Assembly (NCBI RefSeq): GCF_016839145.1
Contig: NZ_CP069303.1
Span: 3,100,001 to 3,164,000, forward strand
Reading direction: 5' to 3'
Length of the DNA stretch: 64,000 bases
Source of the DNA: Shinella sp. PSBB067
Lineage (GTDB): Bacteria > Pseudomonadota > Alphaproteobacteria > Rhizobiales > Rhizobiaceae
Shown here: one piece after another, positions 27,366 through 35,287 of the stretch
Position numbering within the stretch: the stretch's first letter is position 1
Layout of the letters: each line of letters starts with the position of its first letter
Position numbers and translations under genes: made by a program
The notes under the pieces: generated by a model
The model's input: the letters and a program-made list of their open reading frames with translations, nothing else
Databases searched by the model: none
What the model was told of the DNA's origin: nothing

Positions 27366-28676
27366 ATGCCGCGATGGCGATGGTTGATGGCGCAGATGAC
27401 GCGCCGGCTATGGGTTCGGGCCACGTTGATCGGTGCTCTCGGTATTTTTGCAGCCATTCTCGCTGCTGTCGTGGAACGTTATATTCCCTGGGATATGCCA
27501 GGCAGCGTCGGTGCGGATGCCGTTGATGGCATTCTCTCCATCATCGCTTCCAGCATGCTTGCCGTGACGACGTTTTCGTTGAGCATCATGGTCTCCGCCT
27601 ACGGCTCGGCGACAAACAACGTCACGCCGCGCGCAACCAAGCTGCTTATCGAAGACCGGCTAACGCAGACGGTGCTATCCACCTTCATCGGCTCTTTCCT
27701 GTTTGGCATCGTCGGTCTTATCGTGCTCAGAACCGGCGCCTATGGCGAACGCGGACGTGTGGTTCTCTTCATCGTCACGATCGCCGTCATCGCGCTCGTG
27801 GTCATCTCCCTGTTGCGATGGATCGATCATCTTACCCGGCTTGGCCGCGTCGGGGAAACGACCGATCGCGTCGAGGAAGCGACACGCAAGGCGCTGGAGA
27901 TTCGGTTGCGCCAGCCTTATCTCGGTGGGTTGCCTTTCCGGGATGCGGCTGCGCAAGGGCCGCAATCCTCGTTTGCGGTGACTACCGGCAGGATCGGCTA
28001 TATCCAGCATGTGGACATGCCCGCGCTTGCGCGGTTCTGTGAAGCGCATGACAGGGACCTTTATGTCAATGCGGTGCCCGGCACCTTCGTTTATCCGCAC
28101 ACGCCACTTGTCTGGGTCGCAGATGGTGAGATCGAGGATGAAGATGCGGTTCTGGGCCGGTTGAGGGATGCGTTTTCGATTGGTGACGAGCGTTCCTTCG
28201 ATCAGGATCCTCGTTTCGGATTGGCTGTCATGAGCGAAATCGGTTCACGTGCGCTTTCGCCTGCCACCAATGATCCGGGCACGGCGATCGACGTCATCGG
28301 CCGCAACACGCGCCTGCTCAGCCTGTGGAGCAGCGGCAGTCGGGACGATGGGGACTACGAGCCGGGCTATCCGCGCGTGCATGTTCCCCCGCTGGATACG
28401 GAGGATCTATTTGAGGATGCCTTCATGCTGATGGCGCGGGACGGGGCCGGGTTGATCGAGGTGCAATTGCGCATTCAGAAGGCTTTGTCGGCCCTCGCCC
28501 ATATGGGTGACGATGCCTTCAAGGCTGCGGCCCTCAAGCAGGCCGGACTGGCCTTCGACCGGGCTCAGGCCGCGCTTGTGATGGATGCGGACAGGGAGCG
28601 GCTATCCGGATTTGCACAGGAGAATTCCGCGTCCGCTCAAACGTCACGGTCGCCGCTGCCACAACGTAGCGAGTGA
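27366..28676 (+). CDS. DUF2254 membrane protein
   Basis: A 436-residue protein with four N-terminal transmembrane helices (about 18-38, 53-75, 97-120 and 130-150) and a long soluble C-terminal part. SMLAVTTFSLSIMVSAYGSA and the later DPRFGLAVMSEIGSRALSPATNDPGTA (summarised) are the conserved DUF2254 signatures. GAAGGAGAAGAG precedes the ATG. The family's function is not established. It stands alone between the fecI region and the chloride channel gene, which converges on it. Confidence 0.85.
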   Translation: MPRWRWLMAQMTRRLWVRATLIGALGIFAAILAAVVERYIPWDMPGSVGADAVDGILSIIASSMLAVTTFSLSIMVSAYGSATNNVTPRATKLLIEDRLTQTVLSTFIGSFLFGIVGLIVLRTGAYGERGRVVLFIVTIAVIALVVISLLRWIDHLTRLGRVGETTDRVEEATRKALEIRLRQPYLGGLPFRDAAAQGPQSSFAVTTGRIGYIQHVDMPALARFCEAHDRDLYVNAVPGTFVYPHTPLVWVADGEIEDEDAVLGRLRDAFSIGDERSFDQDPRFGLAVMSEIGSRALSPATNDPGTAIDVIGRNTRLLSLWSSGSRDDGDYEPGYPRVHVPPLDTEDLFEDAFMLMARDGAGLIEVQLRIQKALSALAHMGDDAFKAAALKQAGLAFDRAQAALVMDADRERLSGFAQENSASAQTSRSPLPQRSE

Positions 28677-28808
28677 TAGAATTGTATCGATATGTCACTC
28701 CAAATGCGGGTAGCCGATCCTGTACGGTGGCGATGTCGAACAAGATGCGGCTGAACGGCCGGTCAACGATCTTTGGAAGTCGGCCCGGATCTTCCCTTGG
28801 TTTGCTGT

Positions 28809-30203
28809 TCAGACATCTCGGCCGAACGGCGTCTCTGTCTCGCCGGAACCCTTTCCCGCTGCCCGCCGCGCCCGGATGGCGGCCGCGATGAAAACGCGCG
28901 AAAGTCCGTGGTAGAGTGGTTCGCGCGAGAGGATGCGAGACGTCAAGTAGCCGAGCATCGAGACGGCCATGATGGGGATGACGGCCTCGTGATCGCCTGT
29001 CATTTCAAGGATGATGACGAAAGCGGTCATCGGCGCCTGCACGACGCCGGCAAAGTATCCCGCCATGCCGAGCACCGCCGAAAGGGCGATGCTGGTGCCG
29101 AGGAACGAGCCCAGCGTGCTGCCGAGCCCGGCGCCGACGGAGAGGGACGGCGCAAAGATGCCGCCCGGTATGCCCGACAGCATGGAGAGGAAGCCAGCAG
29201 CGAATTTCTCTAAGAAGAACAGCAGCGGCAGCGCTTCGCCCTGCACGGCGCTTTTGGCCTCTTCGTAACCAGTGCCGAAAGTCTTGCCGCCGGAAAGCAC
29301 GCCGATGACGGCGATGGCAAGGCCGCAGCAGAGCGCCAGCAGCACCATGCGCTTCATGGGCTCGGGCTGCGCCCAGCGTCGGATGCGCTGGCCGAAATGC
29401 AACGCCATGCCGCTGAAGGCCGCACCAAGCGCCCCTCCCCCGATGCCGCAGGCAAGAACCAGCCCCCAGCCGCGCATGTCGAGGGGCGCGACGGATGTTG
29501 AGCCGAAATATTGGTAGCTGCCGGAAAGACCGAGCGCAGCAAGGCCCGAGATGATGACGGCGGCGAGAACGATCCCGTTGGTGCGGGCCTCGTATGTCCG
29601 GCCCATCTCCTCGATGGCGAAAACGATGCCGGCGAGGGGCGTGTTGAAGGCGGCGGCGATACCGGCCGCCGAACCCGCGAGGATCAGGCCGCGCGCCTGC
29701 GCCATGCCGCCGAAGCGGGCGACGGCGAGCATGATCGACGCGCCGACCTGAACGGTCGGGCCTTCACGGCCTATGGAGGCGCCGCAGAAGAGGCCGAGCA
29801 CCGTCAGCAGGATTTTGCCGAAGGCGATGCGCAGCGACAACAGCCTGCCACGATCCTCGTCGTCCTTGAGATGCCGCGCGGCGATCGCCTGCGGAATGCC
29901 GCTGCCTTGCGCATTCGGGAAGAAGCGGATGGCGAGATAGGCCGAGAGAGCAAAACCCGCCGGCGTCAGAAGCAACGGCAGCAGAAAGCTCCACTCCGCC
30001 GCCGCCGCCAGGCGGTTGAATCCGTGCTGCGCCAAGTCGGCGAGCTTGGCGAAGCCGACGCTGATCACGCCGGTCGCCAGCGCGCCACACCAGAAGACGA
30101 GCCGCGGGCGCCAGAGGGAGAAGGAGCCCCAGAAAACGCGGGAGCGGCGCAACAGTTTGGACTTGCGATAGAAGGCGGGCATCGGCTGGCTTCTGTTGGA
30201 CAT
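28809..30203 (-). CDS. ClC-type chloride channel/antiporter
   Basis: A 464-residue ClC protein. The three selectivity-filter signatures are visible: GSGIPQAIAA, GREGPTVQVGAS with the gating Glu, and GIFAPSLSVGAGLG. It moves chloride, probably in exchange for protons, at the inner membrane. The frame stays open to 30356, but the extra 51 codons read into the terminal inverted repeat of the neighbouring insertion element. The ATG at 30203 or 30182 is therefore the likely start. Confidence 0.9.
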   Translation of the reverse strand: MSNRSQPMPAFYRKSKLLRRSRVFWGSFSLWRPRLVFWCGALATGVISVGFAKLADLAQHGFNRLAAAAEWSFLLPLLLTPAGFALSAYLAIRFFPNAQGSGIPQAIAARHLKDDEDRGRLLSLRIAFGKILLTVLGLFCGASIGREGPTVQVGASIMLAVARFGGMAQARGLILAGSAAGIAAAFNTPLAGIVFAIEEMGRTYEARTNGIVLAAVIISGLAALGLSGSYQYFGSTSVAPLDMRGWGLVLACGIGGGALGAAFSGMALHFGQRIRRWAQPEPMKRMVLLALCCGLAIAVIGVLSGGKTFGTGYEEAKSAVQGEALPLLFFLEKFAAGFLSMLSGIPGGIFAPSLSVGAGLGSTLGSFLGTSIALSAVLGMAGYFAGVVQAPMTAFVIILEMTGDHEAVIPIMAVSMLGYLTSRILSREPLYHGLSRVFIAAAIRARRAAGKGSGETETPFGRDV

Positions 30204-30307
30204 GCTGCGGTGGCAATGCGGGCAAGGATTGTGCGACCGCGGACGCCGCCAATCTATCAACCCAGTTTCACCGATCTCCTTAACCCATACGCCGCTTTGC
30301 GAAAACT

Positions 30308-30369
30308 TGACTTTATCCCGTTGGAATAATTCATTTTGAACTAAGCTCTGACCCATTGAGAGGACCAGG
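30308..30369 (+). repeat. Left terminal inverted repeat of the IS3-type block
   Basis: The 62 bases match the reverse complement of 32008-32069 at 55 positions. The inner end reads TGAGAGGACCAGG and the outer end TGACTTTATCCCGTTGGAA. The ClC reading frame extends into it. Confidence 0.75.
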
Positions 30370-30388
30370 TGACCTTGCCCCCCAAGTT

Positions 30389-31135
30389 TTATCCAGTTTT
30401 GGGTTCGCTCCAGCGGTTTTGGGTTGCTGTATTCGGGGCGGTAGCGGCGGGTTGCGGTGCGGAGCCATTCCGGCTGCGCAGCACCGCATCACGTCGCGGC
30501 TTGCCCGGCTGGATGTGGCTTAAGGCGATGCCCTGTTTCTCTGCCCATTCCATCAGCTTGCCGCTGACGTATTCAGGCCCGTTGTCGACCCGTATTGCCA
30601 TCGGCTTACCACGCCATTCGATGATCTGGTTCAGGCTGCGGATGACACGCTCGGCAGGTAGTGAGAAATCCACCTTGATGCCCAGACCCTCGCGGTTGAA
30701 GTCGTCCAGAACGTTCAACAGGCGGAATTGCCTGCCATCCTCAAGGCGATCCGCCATGAAGTCCATAGACCAGACCAGGTTCGGTTTCTCCGGTACGGCC
30801 AGAGCGTCCGGCTTCTCGCGCCTCAACCGCTTGCGCGGCTTGATCCTGAGGTTCAGTTCCAGCTCGCGATAGATGCGGTATACCCGCTTATGGTTCCAGC
30901 GATGCCCCCGGACATTGCGCAGGTAGAGAAAGCAAAGACCGAAGCCCCAGCTCTTCTTCGCCCGCGTCAACCCGATCAGGAGATCGGCGATCTGCTCGTT
31001 CTCGTCGTTCATCTTGGCGCTGTAACGATAGCAGCTCTCGCTGACACCAAAGGTGCGGCAGGCGAGTGCAATGCTCACCCCGCGCAACGCCACCGCTTTC
31101 CCGGCCATCTCCCGGCGTTGAGATGGCCGCGTCAC
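30389..31135 (-). pseudogene. IS3-family OrfB, chimeric and lacking the catalytic Glu
   Basis: A 248-residue frame. Residues about 1-205 are an IS3 OrfB: HTH_21-like front, then the integrase core with DDE Asp residues in [10 protein letters not shown] and [10 protein letters not shown]. After LSHIQPGKP, where the family continues to the catalytic Glu, the sequence jumps to [20 protein letters not shown] and ends WSEPKTG. I read that tail as the C-terminus of a different IS3 OrfB, joined in frame. Without the Glu helix it should be inactive. It overlaps inner orfA by four bases. Confidence 0.75.
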
Positions 31136-31395
31136 TTTTTTCCAAGAGCCTCTTTGAGCAGTTCCGCCTGCATGCTCATCTCCGCATACATCTTCTTCAG
31201 CCGACGGTTCTCGTCTTCAAGAGCCTTCATCTGGCTGATCATCGACGCGTCCATGCCGCCGTACTTGGCCCGCCATTTATAAAACGACGCCGTGCTCATC
31301 CCATGCTCCCGGCATAGATCAGGCACGGGAACGCCGCCCTCAGCCGGGCGCAGGATTGCAAGGATTTGCGGTTCGCTGAATCTGCTCGTCTTCAT
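31132..31395 (-). CDS. IS3-family OrfA (inner element)
   Basis: An 87-residue OrfA. The helix-turn-helix ([16 protein letters not shown], then [21 protein letters not shown]) is followed by a leucine-zipper-like coiled coil ([20 protein letters not shown]). The end of the gene carries an AAAAAAG heptamer (coding strand, 31135-31141) just before the stop. This is the classic minus-one slippage site that fuses OrfA to OrfB in this family. The start is taken as the ATG at 31395. Confidence 0.85.
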   Translation of the reverse strand: MKTSRFSEPQILAILRPAEGGVPVPDLCREHGMSTASFYKWRAKYGGMDASMISQMKALEDENRRLKKMYAEMSMQAELLKEALGKK

Positions 31396-31461
31396 CAAAA
31401 TCTCCTCGATCATAAAGCCCGAGAAAATTCTACTTTTGAAGTCCGTTATTCGGCGGGGGGA

Positions 31462-31887
31462 TTACCCCATCAGCTTCTCTTCCCGATAGAGCCGGAAGAG
31501 CCGCTCGTGGTTCACAAGGTGACCCTCACGCCTGAGCAGCACATGAAGGGGTCGATATCCAAAGCGGCGGCGTTCATGCGCCAGCGCCTTCATCCGCTCG
31601 CGAAGGTCATGGTCATCGCCGCGCCTGGTTTCGTAACGGATCGTCATCCGGCAAAAGCCGATGGCTTTACACGCCCGCCGTTCGCTCATTCGGTGGTGAT
31701 CCATCAGATGAGCGACAGCTTTCCGCCTCGCTGCGGGCGTCACCACCTCTTTCCCAAAAGGTCTTTCAAAGCCGCATTGTCGAGCATCGCATCTGCCAGG
31801 AGCCGTTTCAGCTTCGTGTTCTCGTCTTCCAGCGTCTTCAGCCGCTTGGCTTCGGATACGTCCATGCCGCCGAATTTGGCCTTCCAT
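31462..31887 (-). pseudogene. IS3-family OrfB N-terminal fragment (outer element), cut by the inner element
   Basis: From about codon 48 (KEVVTPAARRKAVAHLMDHH) this frame matches the N-terminus of an IS3 OrfB: MSERRACKAIGFCRMTIRY, then RRFGYRPLHVLLRREGHLVN. It stops right after RLYREEKLMG, before the catalytic core, where the right end of the inner element begins. The first 47 codons are an antisense-like shadow of orfA. Confidence 0.75.
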
Positions 31888-32021
31888 TTATAGATGCCGG
31901 CATCGCTGACGCCGTGCTTGCGGCAAAGTTCAGATACCGGCGTGCCAGCCTCGTGCTTCTTCAGAATCCCGATGATCTGTCGCCTGTGAAACGGTGGCGC
32001 TTCATTCCCTGGTCCTCTCAA
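31740..32021 (-). pseudogene. IS3-family OrfA (outer element), N-terminus frameshifted
   Basis: A 93-codon frame with the OrfA helix-turn-helix (RRQIIGILKKHEAG, SELCRKHGVSDAGIYKWKAKFGG) and coiled coil (KTLEDENTKLKRLLADAML). The expected start ATGAAGCGCCACCGTTTCAC is present just upstream but in another frame. The gene therefore seems to have lost frame near its fifth to eighth codon. Confidence 0.7.
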
Positions 32022-32069
32022 TGGGCCAGAGCCTACTTCAAAATGGATTATTCCAACGGGGCAGAGTCA
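32008..32069 (-). repeat. Right terminal inverted repeat of the IS3-type block
   Basis: Reverse complement of the left repeat at 55 of 62 positions, ending AGAGTCA outward. It lies directly upstream of the outer orfA. Confidence 0.75.
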
Positions 32070-32089
32070 TTCCAGCGGGGCAAAGGTCA
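32051..32089. repeat. Tandem 19-20 bp repeat at the outer edge of the IS block
   Basis: TTCCAACGGGGCAGAGTCA (32051-32069) is followed directly by TTCCAGCGGGGCAAAGGTCA (32070-32089). Multiple short terminal repeats of this kind are known at ends of IS21-type elements, so the long inverted repeats may come from such an element with IS3 sequences inside (inference). Confidence 0.5.
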
Positions 32090-32436
32090 CAAGGTCAGGG
32101 GCAAGGTCAACGCTGCCCTTGTGCTAGGCTCCAAACGCAAGAAAGCCCTCTCGCGGGAGAGGGCTTTCTATTTGATAAATATCGTAAATTCTGGTTGCGG
32201 GGGCTTGAGAACACAGAGACTTGTAAGTTTTTAGGTCCAGGCCAGCTTGCGACGACAGTTTCCCTTTGCGCCCGCAGGTCAGCGACTACGCACCGTTGAT
32301 CTCATTGACCAAAATGAGGCCGGTTGCTGACAGTGTGCTCCCGCGATCAAACTACGAGATGCGGCCATCCTGCTGCTCAGGCGTCCATAGGGGCAAGCAC
32401 GGATTAGCCCTACGCGATGTCAATAGTCCCCTCCAA
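32070..32436. other. Intergenic region between the IS block and the first ars operon
   Basis: About 370 bp without a supported gene. It contains the tail of the tandem repeat, a strong hairpin at 32141-32168 and, further right, sequence with no recognisable feature before the arsR promoter. Confidence 0.5.
32141..32168. terminator. Strong hairpin, possible terminator
   Basis: A perfect 12-bp stem GAAAGCCCTCTC / GAGAGGGCTTTC with a four-base loop, followed by TATTTGATAAAT. It lacks a pure T run but resembles intrinsic terminators. No intact plus-strand gene ends just before it, so it may be a relic of a displaced gene. Confidence 0.5.
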
Positions 32437-32470
32437 TTGACAATCTCAACATATCCGATAATCTGGATAT
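32437..32470 (+). promoter_or_regulatory. Promoter and ArsR operator abutting the arsR start codon (copy 1)
   Basis: TTGACA (32437-32442) stands 16 bases before TAATCT (32459-32464), a poor but conserved -10. The dyad ATATCC-N8-GGATAT (32451-32470) overlaps that -10 and ends exactly at the ATG of arsR. The second copy has the same arrangement. Transcription would start at or within a base or two of the ATG, giving a leaderless or nearly leaderless message. No ribosome-binding site is visible. Confidence 0.6.
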
Positions 32471-32824
32471 ATGGATAATGTTACAGCGATTGCGGCGCTC
32501 GGCGCCTTGGCACAGACCACGCGACTGGAGACCTTCCGGCTTCTGGTGCGGCACGAACCCGACGGCATCCCGGCCGGCGAACTCGCCCGCCTTATCGATG
32601 TGCCGCAGAACACCATGTCGGCCCATCTTGCGACGCTGTCGCGCGCGGGTCTGGTCACAAGCGAACGGCAGAGCCGGTCGATCATCTACCGGGCGGATCT
32701 TAACGGCCTGCGCGATCTGACCCTATTTCTCCTCAAGGACTGCTGCGGCGGGTCGACGGAGCTTTGCGGCCCTCTCATCGCCGAGCTCACGCCGTGCTGC
32801 GCCCCGGAGGTAAAGCTGTCATGA
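32471..32824 (+). CDS. arsR: ArsR arsenic-responsive repressor (copy 1)
   Basis: A 117-residue ArsR/SmtB winged-helix protein. Recognition helix NTMSAHLATLSRAGLV is at 47-62 and wing QSRSIIYRA at 67-75. The C-terminal Cys91, Cys92 and Cys99, plus Cys109-Cys110, form a metalloid site like that of C-terminal-type ArsR proteins. As(III) binding would release it from the dyad just before its own start. About 92 percent of residues match copy 2. Its stop overlaps the arsN2 start (ATGA). Confidence 0.9.
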   Translation: MDNVTAIAALGALAQTTRLETFRLLVRHEPDGIPAGELARLIDVPQNTMSAHLATLSRAGLVTSERQSRSIIYRADLNGLRDLTLFLLKDCCGGSTELCGPLIAELTPCCAPEVKLS

Positions 32825-33261
32825 GCGCGATCCGGTTGGAGCAGGTCGCGGGCAACGACGTCCACCTCAAGCTGGCCTTGGCAGATGCCCATCTGCCGAC
32901 CGATGACATCGAGGATAACGGGCGGACCTACTTCAAAGCGCTGTCATTGGATGGCCGTATCATTGGCTTCTCAGGTATCGAGCACTGTGGTGACGATCAC
33001 CTCCTCCGTTCGGTTGTCGTGCTTCCCGATCATCGCGGCCAGCGTCTCGGAGACGCATTGGTCGAGCAGACATTGGCCGGCCTCGCCCCCAACGGTTGCG
33101 TCTTCCTCGCGACAACGAGCGCAGCGCCGTTCTTTGCGCGCCTCGGGTTTTCTGAAGTCCAGCGGGACAGCGTGCCCGCTGCGGTGCTGGCAACACGCCA
33201 GCTTTCCGCCATCTGCCCATCGTCAGCGACCATCATGAGGCTCACAAGGCCGCCGACCTAA
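32821..33261 (+). CDS. arsN2: ArsN2-type GNAT acetyltransferase (copy 1)
   Basis: A 146-residue GNAT protein. The acetyl-CoA loop is in VVLPDHRGQRLGDALVEQ (about residues 68-85), and the terminal FFARLGF...ATRQLSAICPSSATIMRL is the ArsN2 signature. Such genes sit in arsenic operons; the acceptor is not firmly known. Residues up to about 108 differ from copy 2 at many positions, while the remainder is identical because the exact direct repeat begins at 33148 inside this gene. It is coupled to arsR. Confidence 0.85.
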   Translation: MSAIRLEQVAGNDVHLKLALADAHLPTDDIEDNGRTYFKALSLDGRIIGFSGIEHCGDDHLLRSVVVLPDHRGQRLGDALVEQTLAGLAPNGCVFLATTSAAPFFARLGFSEVQRDSVPAAVLATRQLSAICPSSATIMRLTRPPT

Positions 33262-33276
33262 CCACGGACCACGACC

Positions 33277-33804
33277 ATGACCGACAAGACCTACAACGTG
33301 CTGTTCCTCTGCACGGGCAATTCCGCTCGCTCTATTCTCGCCGAATCCATCCTCAACAAGGAAGGCGGCAGACGGTTCAAAGCCTATTCCGCCGGCAGCC
33401 AGCCGAAGGGGGAAGTCAATCCGCATGCCCTGACGGAACTCGAAGCACTCGGCTATCCCTCGACGGGCTTCTCGTCGAAGAGTTGGGATGTGTTCGCAGA
33501 ACCCAATGCCCCACAGATGGATTTCATCTTCACCGTCTGCGACAGCGCCGCCGGCGAGGCCTGCCCGGTCTGGATCGGCCATCCGATGACCGCCCATTGG
33601 GGCGTCGAGGACCCGGCCGCCGTCGTTGGATCGGAAGTCGAGATCCAGCGCGCCTTCGCCCAGGCCGCCCGCTTCCTCAAGAACCGCATCACGGCCTTCA
33701 TCAACCTCCCGCTTGCCTCGATCGATCGCATGGCGCTGGAGACTAGGCTCCGCCAGATCGGCACAATGGAGGGATCAACGACGCCCGAAGGAAAGTCGGC
33801 CTGA
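33277..33804 (+). CDS. arsC: ArsC arsenate reductase, LMW-phosphatase/thioredoxin-coupled type (copy 1)
   Basis: A 175-residue protein-tyrosine-phosphatase-fold arsenate reductase. The P-loop LCTGNSARS holds nucleophile Cys12 and Arg18; Cys88 and Cys96 (FTVCDSAAGEACPVW) suit the intramolecular disulfide relay. It reduces arsenate to arsenite in the cytoplasm for export by ACR3. Its TGA overlaps the acr3 ATG. The C-terminal extension is longer than in the 130-residue enzymes. Confidence 0.92.
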   Translation: MTDKTYNVLFLCTGNSARSILAESILNKEGGRRFKAYSAGSQPKGEVNPHALTELEALGYPSTGFSSKSWDVFAEPNAPQMDFIFTVCDSAAGEACPVWIGHPMTAHWGVEDPAAVVGSEVEIQRAFAQAARFLKNRITAFINLPLASIDRMALETRLRQIGTMEGSTTPEGKSA

Positions 33805-34862
33805 TGTCCACATTCGAACGCTATCTCACCATCTGGGTCTTCCTCTGCATCATCGTCGGCGTCGCCCTCGGCCATTTCATGCCCGATCTCTTCCAGATCA
33901 TCGGCGCGGCCGAGGTCGCTGAGGTGAACATCCCCGTGGCGATCCTGATCTGGCTGATGATCATCCCGATGCTGCTGAAGATCGATTTCCGGTCGCTGGT
34001 GCAGGTCAGCACCTACTGGCGCGGCATCGGCGTAACCCTGTTCATCAATTGGGCGGTCAAGCCGTTCTCGATGGCGCTGCTCGGCTGGCTGTTCATCGGC
34101 TGGCTGTTCCGCCCCTACCTGCCTGCCGACCAGATCGACTCCTATATCGCGGGACTGATCATCCTCGCCGCTGCTCCCTGCACGGCCATGGTCTTCGTCT
34201 GGAGCAACCTGACGCGTGGCGAGCCGCTGTTCACCCTCTCGCAGGTCGCGCTGAACGACGCGATCATGGTCGTCGCTTTCGCGCCGATCGTCGGCCTGCT
34301 GCTCGGCCTCTCCGCCATCACCGTGCCGTGGGACACGCTTGTTGTGTCCGTTGCCCTCTATATCGTCGTGCCCGTCATTATCGCTCAGATCATCCGCCGC
34401 CGGCTCACGGCTGACGGAACGACGCGGGCACTGGACGGCATGCTCGCGAAGTTGCAGCCGGTGTCGCTGGTGGCACTTCTCGTAACCCTGATCCTGCTCT
34501 TCGCCTTCCAGGGTGAGCAGATCATCGCCCAGCCCGCCGTCATCGGCTTGCTCGCCGTGCCGATCCTGATCCAGGTTTATTTCAACTCCGGGCTCGCCTA
34601 TCTCCTCAACCGGATGACCGGCGAACGGCATTGCGTTGCCGGCCCGTCGGCTCTGATCGGCGCCAGCAACTTCTTCGAGCTCGCGGTCGCAGCTGCCATC
34701 AGCCTGTTCGGCTTCCAGTCCGGCGCAGCGCTCGCCACCGTCGTCGGCGTGCTCATCGAAGTGCCGGTGATGCTGTCGGTCGTGTGGATCGTGAACCGCT
34801 CGAAGGATTGGTACGAGGCTGCCCCCGCCGTTTCCCGAACCGCTGTCACCGAAAGGCACTGA
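33804..34862 (+). CDS. acr3: ACR3-family arsenite efflux permease (copy 1)
   Basis: A 352-residue, ten-helix permease. LILAAAPCTAMVFVWSNLTRG contains the essential Cys of ACR3 pumps, and NSGLAYLLNRM and SALIGASNFFELAVA are further family hallmarks. It extrudes arsenite using the proton gradient. It starts on the arsC stop and is followed after two bases by the second arsenate reductase gene. Confidence 0.95.
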   Translation: MSTFERYLTIWVFLCIIVGVALGHFMPDLFQIIGAAEVAEVNIPVAILIWLMIIPMLLKIDFRSLVQVSTYWRGIGVTLFINWAVKPFSMALLGWLFIGWLFRPYLPADQIDSYIAGLIILAAAPCTAMVFVWSNLTRGEPLFTLSQVALNDAIMVVAFAPIVGLLLGLSAITVPWDTLVVSVALYIVVPVIIAQIIRRRLTADGTTRALDGMLAKLQPVSLVALLVTLILLFAFQGEQIIAQPAVIGLLAVPILIQVYFNSGLAYLLNRMTGERHCVAGPSALIGASNFFELAVAAAISLFGFQSGAALATVVGVLIEVPVMLSVVWIVNRSKDWYEAAPAVSRTAVTERH

Positions 34863-34864
34863 CC

Positions 34865-35287
34865 ATGGATGCCACCATCTACCATAACCCCGCCTGCGGA
34901 ACGTCCCGCAACACGCTGGCGCTGATCCGCGCGGCCGGGATCGAACCGACCGTTATCGAATATCTTCAGGAGCCGCCAACGCGCGATCAGCTCGCAACGA
35001 TGATCGCCGACGCCAGGCTGTCGGTCCGGGAAGCCATTCGCGAGAAGGGCACGCCCTATGCCGAACTCGGTCTCGACAACCCGGACCTCACCGACGAGCA
35101 GTTGCTCGATGCGATGGTCGCGACACCGATCCTCATCAACCGCCCCTTCGTCGTGACCCCGCTCGGCACGAGGCTGGCCCGCCCGTCCGAGGCCGTGCTC
35201 GACATCCTGCCCGACACCTTCAAGGGGCCGTTCTTCAAGGAGGATGGCGAACAGGTTCTCGACCAGGAAGGAAAGCGCATTGCCTGA
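34865..35287 (+). CDS. arsC: ArsC arsenate reductase, glutaredoxin type (copy 1)
   Basis: A 140-residue Spx/ArsC-fold arsenate reductase with catalytic Cys11 in [10 protein letters not shown] and the Arg-bearing [16 protein letters not shown] near residues 92-107. It uses glutathione and glutaredoxin. Together with the thioredoxin-type enzyme the operon thus has two unrelated arsenate reductases. The ATG lies two bases after acr3. Confidence 0.92.
   Translation: MDATIYHNPACGTSRNTLALIRAAGIEPTVIEYLQEPPTRDQLATMIADARLSVREAIREKGTPYAELGLDNPDLTDEQLLDAMVATPILINRPFVVTPLGTRLARPSEAVLDILPDTFKGPFFKEDGEQVLDQEGKRIA

Larger units (their letters stand above)
30308..32069 (-). mobile_element. Composite, degenerate IS3-family insertion element
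   Basis: A 1,762-bp block bounded by 62-bp inverted repeats (TG...CA ends). It contains four transposase frames from two IS3-family elements: a decayed outer orfA and orfB start, and an inner orfA-orfB. The inner element appears to have inserted into the outer orfB after the REEKLM codons. Its own left end is missing, and its orfB runs in frame into the tail of the outer orfB. No matching target-site duplication is obvious. The element is probably immobile because no complete DDE transposase remains. Confidence 0.75.

Noticed and set aside
32192..32205. GGTTGCGGGGGC resembling a tRNA 3' end/attachment site
   Set aside because: Only about 13 bases match and no cloverleaf can be drawn, so no tRNA or att site is claimed.
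33453..34859. Long minus-strand frame of 468 codons opposite arsC and acr3 (also at 51590-52996)
   Set aside because: It is the antisense of convincing ars genes, has low-complexity His/Asp/Arg-rich composition and no family resemblance.
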